Positions 59,420-64,000 of a DNA stretch of 64,000 nt are shown here, one piece after another. The notes under the pieces are model-generated. The model was not told where the DNA came from. It did not search any database and worked only from the letters and a program-made list of their open reading frames with translations. The position numbers were made by a program, and so were the translations under genes. This DNA comes from Dryomyza anilis. Its lineage: Eukaryota; Arthropoda; Insecta; Diptera; Dryomyzidae. Within the stretch, counting starts at the first letter, position 1. Every line of letters begins with the position of its first letter. The stretch lies in the NCBI GenBank assembly GCA_951804985.1, contig OX638134.1, positions 2,666,001 through 2,730,000 on the forward strand. Reading direction: 5' to 3'.

Positions 59420-60600
59420 GATTTTACTAAAAAAAATTTTAATTTTTCATTAAGAATTTATTTTTTCACTAAAAATTTAATTTTTCACTAAAAATTCCAT
59501 TTTCACTAAAAATTCCATTTTCACTAAAAATTCCATTTTCACTAATAATTCTATTTTCACTAAAAAATAATTTTTTTCAATAAAAATTCAATTTTTCACT
59601 AAAAATTCAATTTTTCACTAAAAATTCAATTTTTCACTCAAAATTCAATTTTTCACTAAAAATTCAATTTTTCACTAAAAATTCAATTTTTCACTAAAAA
59701 TTCAATTTTTCACTAAAAATTCAATTTTTCACTAAAAATTCAATTTTTCACTAAAAATTCAATTTTTCACAAAAAATTCAATTTTTCACTAAAAATTCAA
59801 TTTTTCACTAAAAATTAAATTTTTCACTAAAAATTAAATTTTTCACTAAAAATTCAATTTTTCACTAAAAATTCAAATTTTCACTAAAAATTCAAATTTT
59901 CACTAAAAATTCAAATTTTCACTAAAAATTCAATTTTTCACTAAAAATTCAATTTTTCACTAACAATTCAATTTTTCACTAAAAATTCAATTTTTCACTA
60001 AAAATTCAATTTTTACTAAAAATTCAATATATCATTAAAAATTCAATTTTTCACTAAAAATTCAGTTTTCCACTAAAAATTCAATTTTTCACTAAAAATT
60101 CAATTTTTCACAAAAAATTCAATTTTTCACTAAAAATTCAATTTTTCACTAAAAATTAAATTTTTCACTAAAAATTAAATTTTTCACTAAAAATTCAATT
60201 TTTCACTAAAAATTCAAATTTTCACTAAAAATTCAAATTTTCACTAAAAATTCAAATTTTCACTAAAAATTCAATTTTTCACTAAAAATTCAATTTTTCA
60301 CTAAAAATTAAATTTTTCACTAAAAATTCAATTTTTCACAATAATTCAATTTTTCACTAAAAATTCAATTTTTCACTAAAAATTCAATTTTTCACTAAAA
60401 ATTCAATGTTTCACTAAAAATTCAATTTTTCACTAAAAATTCAAAAAGTCATTTTTTCACTAAAAAAGTTAAAGTTTTCACTAGAATTTCAAAAAAAATA
60501 TATATATTTTGCTGACATTTTTATTTACTGAAAATTAAAGCTTTCACTAAATTTAAATTTTTCACTTAAAATTTATTTTATTACTAAAAATCCTGAAATT
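59420..60600 (+). repeat. 19-bp satellite array, type 1, forward, with 341-bp duplication
   Basis: About 60 units of CACTAAAAATTCAATTTTT. The marker CACAAAAAATTCAA occurs at 59768 and 60109 (341 bp apart), each followed by the same succession of TTAAATTTTT and then TTCAAATTTT units, so about 18 monomers were duplicated. The left edge has a run of ATTCCATTTTCACTAAAA units (59490-59560). The right edge decays after 60440. Confidence 0.94.
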
Positions 60601-61179
60601 CCATTTGTCCTGCTCCTCCACTGTTTTTTGAAGGCACATCGCATCCTCTTAAATAGTTATGCCTCATTGTCTTTGCTGTTGTTGGGTTTGTTGTTTGTCT
60701 CATCGACCGATCGATTTTCAGACATGTCAGTTAATTGTTGTAGGACGTTGTTCGTGCACAGAGATTTGTTCGCCTAGCCGTTATATATAGCGATATTTTC
60801 CATATACCTTATACCCATTTGGTATGTATTGCATTCCTCTGTTTCTGTTCGAGAATGTTGTGTAAATTTTGGTCTGTGCCTTAAGTTTTCGCTTCGAGGG
60901 AGGACTATTGATGATTCAGATGTTGTTTTTGTTGTTGTTGGTATCGTTATTGTTGTTGAGACTACACGCTGGTCTATGTCACCAACGTCTGCTGTCGGTC
61001 TCGACACCGTTGATGTAGTAGTGAATTTAAGTGTCTCGATCCGAGGTGGCTTTTATGAAGTTTTCATTTAGAGGAAGAGTTTTTCATTAAAGCATTTTTA
61101 ATAAGGTCTGTTAATAAAGCCAATTTTAATACCAAAATATGTTGTTATTGATATTTCTACATTTCAAATAATTCAATTT
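60601..61179. other. non-coding interval of balanced composition
   Basis: Balanced DNA with TTGTTGTTGTTGG (60930-60950). Opposed frames of 77 and 80 codons overlap at 60774-61071, and neither resembles a family. Confidence 0.45.
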
Positions 61180-61490
61180 AAATTTTGACTTAAAATTAAA
61201 AATAAAATTTGCAGTGAAAAAAAATAATGATTGAATTTTTAGTAAAATAATTATAAAATGTCCAAAATTACGTATTTTAATAAAAATTTAATTATACACC
61301 AAAAATAAAATTTTTCACTTAAAAATTAATTTTGTTCACTAAAATATATATTTTTCACTCAAAAATGAATTTATCACTCATAAATTTATTTTTCAATCAC
61401 AAATTCTCTAAAATGTATTTTTCTTTAATTTTTTTTTTTTTTCAAAAATTAGTTTTTCCAAAAAATTTCACTCAAATGTGAAAAAATACA
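61180..61490 (+). repeat. Decayed 19-bp satellite traces
   Basis: Scattered CACTCAAAAATGAATTT and CACTAAAATATATATTTTT units without a steady period. These are probably the worn remnant of another array. Confidence 0.55.
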
Positions 61491-62699
61491 AAACAACTAT
61501 ATAAAAATCTGTTAAATAATATTTCCTATCATTCCTAACACAAAGTTTTAAAAGTCACAAATAATTCATGTTTCAACCTCAGTTAAAACGGAAAACATTT
61601 TCTTCAGTTTATGTTTTCTTCGAATTATTGTAGCATACAACAGGAAAATATGCACTAATGCGAGCATTTAAAAATTCTTCACGTTTAAATTGAAAAACTT
61701 GCAATTTCCGTTTCCGTTATTCTGTGCGCACTTGGTACGACTTAAACGCCATCAAATCAATATTGCCGACACCAAGTCATTGCCTGTGCCGCCCACTCTT
61801 CAAAGCATGCTTTAATAAATAGTTGTGAAAACTATGTTGGCTGCGACAGGCTTCAGTGCTTCGCGTCTACACCCTGGAAGCATTTTTGCTGCTTCTACTG
61901 TTTCTGCTGTTGCTATTGCTTTTGCTGCATTATTTAAGCAGTCGAACAGCTTGTTCATTAAATACCGGAACCGGAAGTTAACAACAGACTGACTCAACAA
62001 TGCAACTTGAGTGCAGGCGCGCGGCGGCGCACTCTGCTCCTTCCCATCCAGTCTAAGAAGAAAAAGAAGGAGGCGAAGCAGAGGTCCTTTCTGACAGCAG
62101 CAACTACAACAAACAAGTTGAAGAAAAACCTGCCGATTGCTATCAACTGTCACTCAGTTTAGTATTTTTGACATTAAATGCGTCGATGGCCATTTTTAGT
62201 TGTTTTGCTTATTGTTTTTTTCTTATATTTTGCACTATACAACTTTTCTAGTACTTCAGACTTTATTTATTTTGTGCCAAATTGACGTGTGATTCGTTGA
62301 GCTTCAGTTGGGCTGTCAAAAATGTCGACAGCCAGCGAAGTGTAACGATTTGTGCTGCACTCTTTTGGAGCACTTTTTAAATAGACGAACTGTAGTAGAG
62401 CAGAGTAAATGTTGGCCTACACTTCAGAATTGCGCCGATACATCAAACGTTGGAAATCTCGAGCCGGAAATTAGAGAATGATGGATCGGAAAGGGTAGAT
62501 GTAGGTGTACATTGTGCAATGAACATGAGTTCAATGACATGCAGATCAATAGAATTTAACTTTAAGTAATTTAATAAATACTTTTAAATATTTGTACAAT
62601 TTCAATTTTGTACAATTTCAATTTTGTATAATTTCATCATAATAATAAGTGAATTATAGTATAAAATACAAAAAAACCTAAAAATTTAATATTTTATTT
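61491..62699. other. non-coding interval of balanced composition
   Basis: A 113-codon minus-strand frame (61812-62153) includes a Cys/Leu-rich start and an Ala-rich centre driven by GCTGCTTCTACTG-type words on the opposite strand. I see no domain. At 62595-62635 there is a short tandem repeat of ACAATTTCAATTTTGT. Confidence 0.42.
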
Positions 62700-64000
62700 C
62701 GCCATAAATAATAAATTTATCACTCAAAATCTAAATGTTCAACTTAAAACTAAAATATTGGCTAAAAATACAGCTTAAAAAAAAATTTAACTTTCCGTGG
62801 AAAATAAATTGTTAGCGAATATCTGGGGATATTCATTTTTTTAGTAAAAATGTTAAGAGAAAAATTATATTTTTGATTTTTGAGTGGATTATTAAATTTT
62901 AGTGTAAAATTGAATTTTAATTTAAAATTTCGATTTTCACGCAAAATTTAAATTTAGATTCGAAAATTGAATTTTAAGTAAAACATTTAATTTTGAGTGA
63001 AAATTAAAATTTTGAGTGAAAATTTAAATTTTGAGTGAGAATTTAAATTTTGAGTAAAAATTTAAATTTTTAATGAAAATATAAATTTTGAGTGAACATA
63101 TAAATTATGAGTGAAAATATAAATTGTGAGTGAAAATTTAAATTTTGAGTGAAAATTTAAATTATGAGTGAAATTTAAAAGTTTGAGTGAAAATTTAAAT
63201 TTTGAGTGAACATTTAAATTTTGAGTGAAAATTTTAGTTTTGAGTGAAAATTTAAATTTTGAGTGAAAATTTAAATTATGAGTGAAAATTAAAAGTTTGA
63301 GTGAAAATTTAAATTTTGAGTGAAAATTTAAATTTTGAGTGAAAATTTAAATTTTGAGTGAAAATTTAAATTTTGAGTGAATATATAAATTTTGAGTGAA
63401 AATTTAAATTTTGAGTGAATATATAAATTTTGAGTGAAAATTTTAGTTTTGAGTGAAAATATAAATTTTGCGTGAAAATTTAAATTTCGAGTGAAAATTT
63501 AAATTTTGAGTGAAAATATAAATTTTGAGTGAAAATATAAATTTTGAGTGAAAATTTAAATTTTGAGTGAAAATTTAAATTTTGAGTGAAAATTTAAATT
63601 TTGAGTGAAAATTTTAATTTTGAGTGAAAATTTTAATTTTAAATGAAAATTTAAATTTTGAGTGAAAATTTTAATTTTTAGTGAAAATTTTAATTATGAA
63701 TGAAAATTTAATTTTTGGAGTGAAAATTTAAATTTTGAGTGAAAATTTAAATTTTGAGTGAAAATTTAAATTTTGATTGAAAATATAAATTTTGATTGAA
63801 AATATAAATTTTGAGTGAAAATTTAAATTTTGAGTAAAAATTCAAATTTTGAGCTCAATTTTAAATTTTGAGTGAAAATTATAATTATGAGTGAACAATT
63901 TAATTTTTAGTTGAAAATTGAAGTTTGGCTGAAAAATTGAATTTTGAGTCAAAATTGAATTTTAAATTAAATATGAATTGTTAGTCACAAATTTGGTATG
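62700..64000 (-). repeat. 19-bp satellite array, type 2, reverse, runs off the window
   Basis: Units read AAAATTTAAATTTTGAGTG in reverse sense, well kept from about 62990 to 63870, with AAAATATAAATTTTGAGTG units interspersed in groups. The array continues past the right edge of the window in decayed form. Confidence 0.94.

Noticed and set aside
61812..62153. 113-codon minus-strand frame
   Set aside because: Composition is driven by simple words and no domain is recognisable; nothing nearby supports a gene.

Overview
This is eukaryotic nuclear DNA: very AT-rich, with no operon-like gene packing, no bacterial-type coding density and no tRNA or rRNA that I can see. Long CAA/CAG, GTT/GCT and CAGA runs inside otherwise AT-rich non-coding DNA, plus remnants of insect-type transposons, suggest an insect, most likely a higher dipteran (a tephritid-like fly would fit). 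That is an inference from texture, not from a marker gene. I found no intact host protein-coding gene. The window looks like intergenic DNA or the inside of very large introns. The only open frames with convincing homology belong to dead transposons.

Layout. The dominant component is a 19-bp AT-rich satellite, CACTAAAAATTCAATTTTT (type 1) or CACTCAAAATTTAAATTTT (type 2). It forms about a dozen separate arrays in both orientations: 3157-4790, 5499-5870, 7680-8800, 24130-26235, 27331-29290 (reverse), 30641-31375, 42500-43610, 44500-45705 (reverse), 46785-48250 (reverse), 54035-55870, 58055-58140 with 59420-60600, and 62700-64000 (reverse), plus a weak one at 61180-61490. Together they cover roughly a quarter of the window. 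Several contain higher-order duplications (888 bp, 606 bp and 341 bp offsets). Other simple arrays are an almost perfect 2.5-kb run of an 8-mer (9927-12473), an 11-bp array (32797-33851) and a 7-bp array (34655-35700).

The 13.8-21.6 kb interval is a transposon cluster. It holds a modular element carrying its own 15-bp minisatellite (13842-15102, an inverted copy at 19925-20545, a third copy at 50857-52300), a Tc1/mariner-type transposase relic (15990-16500, minus strand), three fold-back elements with long inverted repeats (17160-17478, 18889-19144, 19598-19924) and a TIR-bounded element with a TA target duplication (20675-21614). A 5'-truncated LINE with a readable ORF2 C-terminus lies at 50229-50502, and a 1.27-kb element interrupts a satellite array at 58141-59415.

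The least expected structure is at 37.0-41.6 kb. Diverged monomers of about 180-245 bp each keep one strongly conserved 35-bp box with the core TTATCGCGCGGAAGATAA. Four boxes point left and ten point right around a central spacer, and part of the flank is duplicated. This box satellite is my best candidate for something undescribed. The stretches between named features are AT-rich or CA/GT-rich non-coding DNA in which I see no supported gene.
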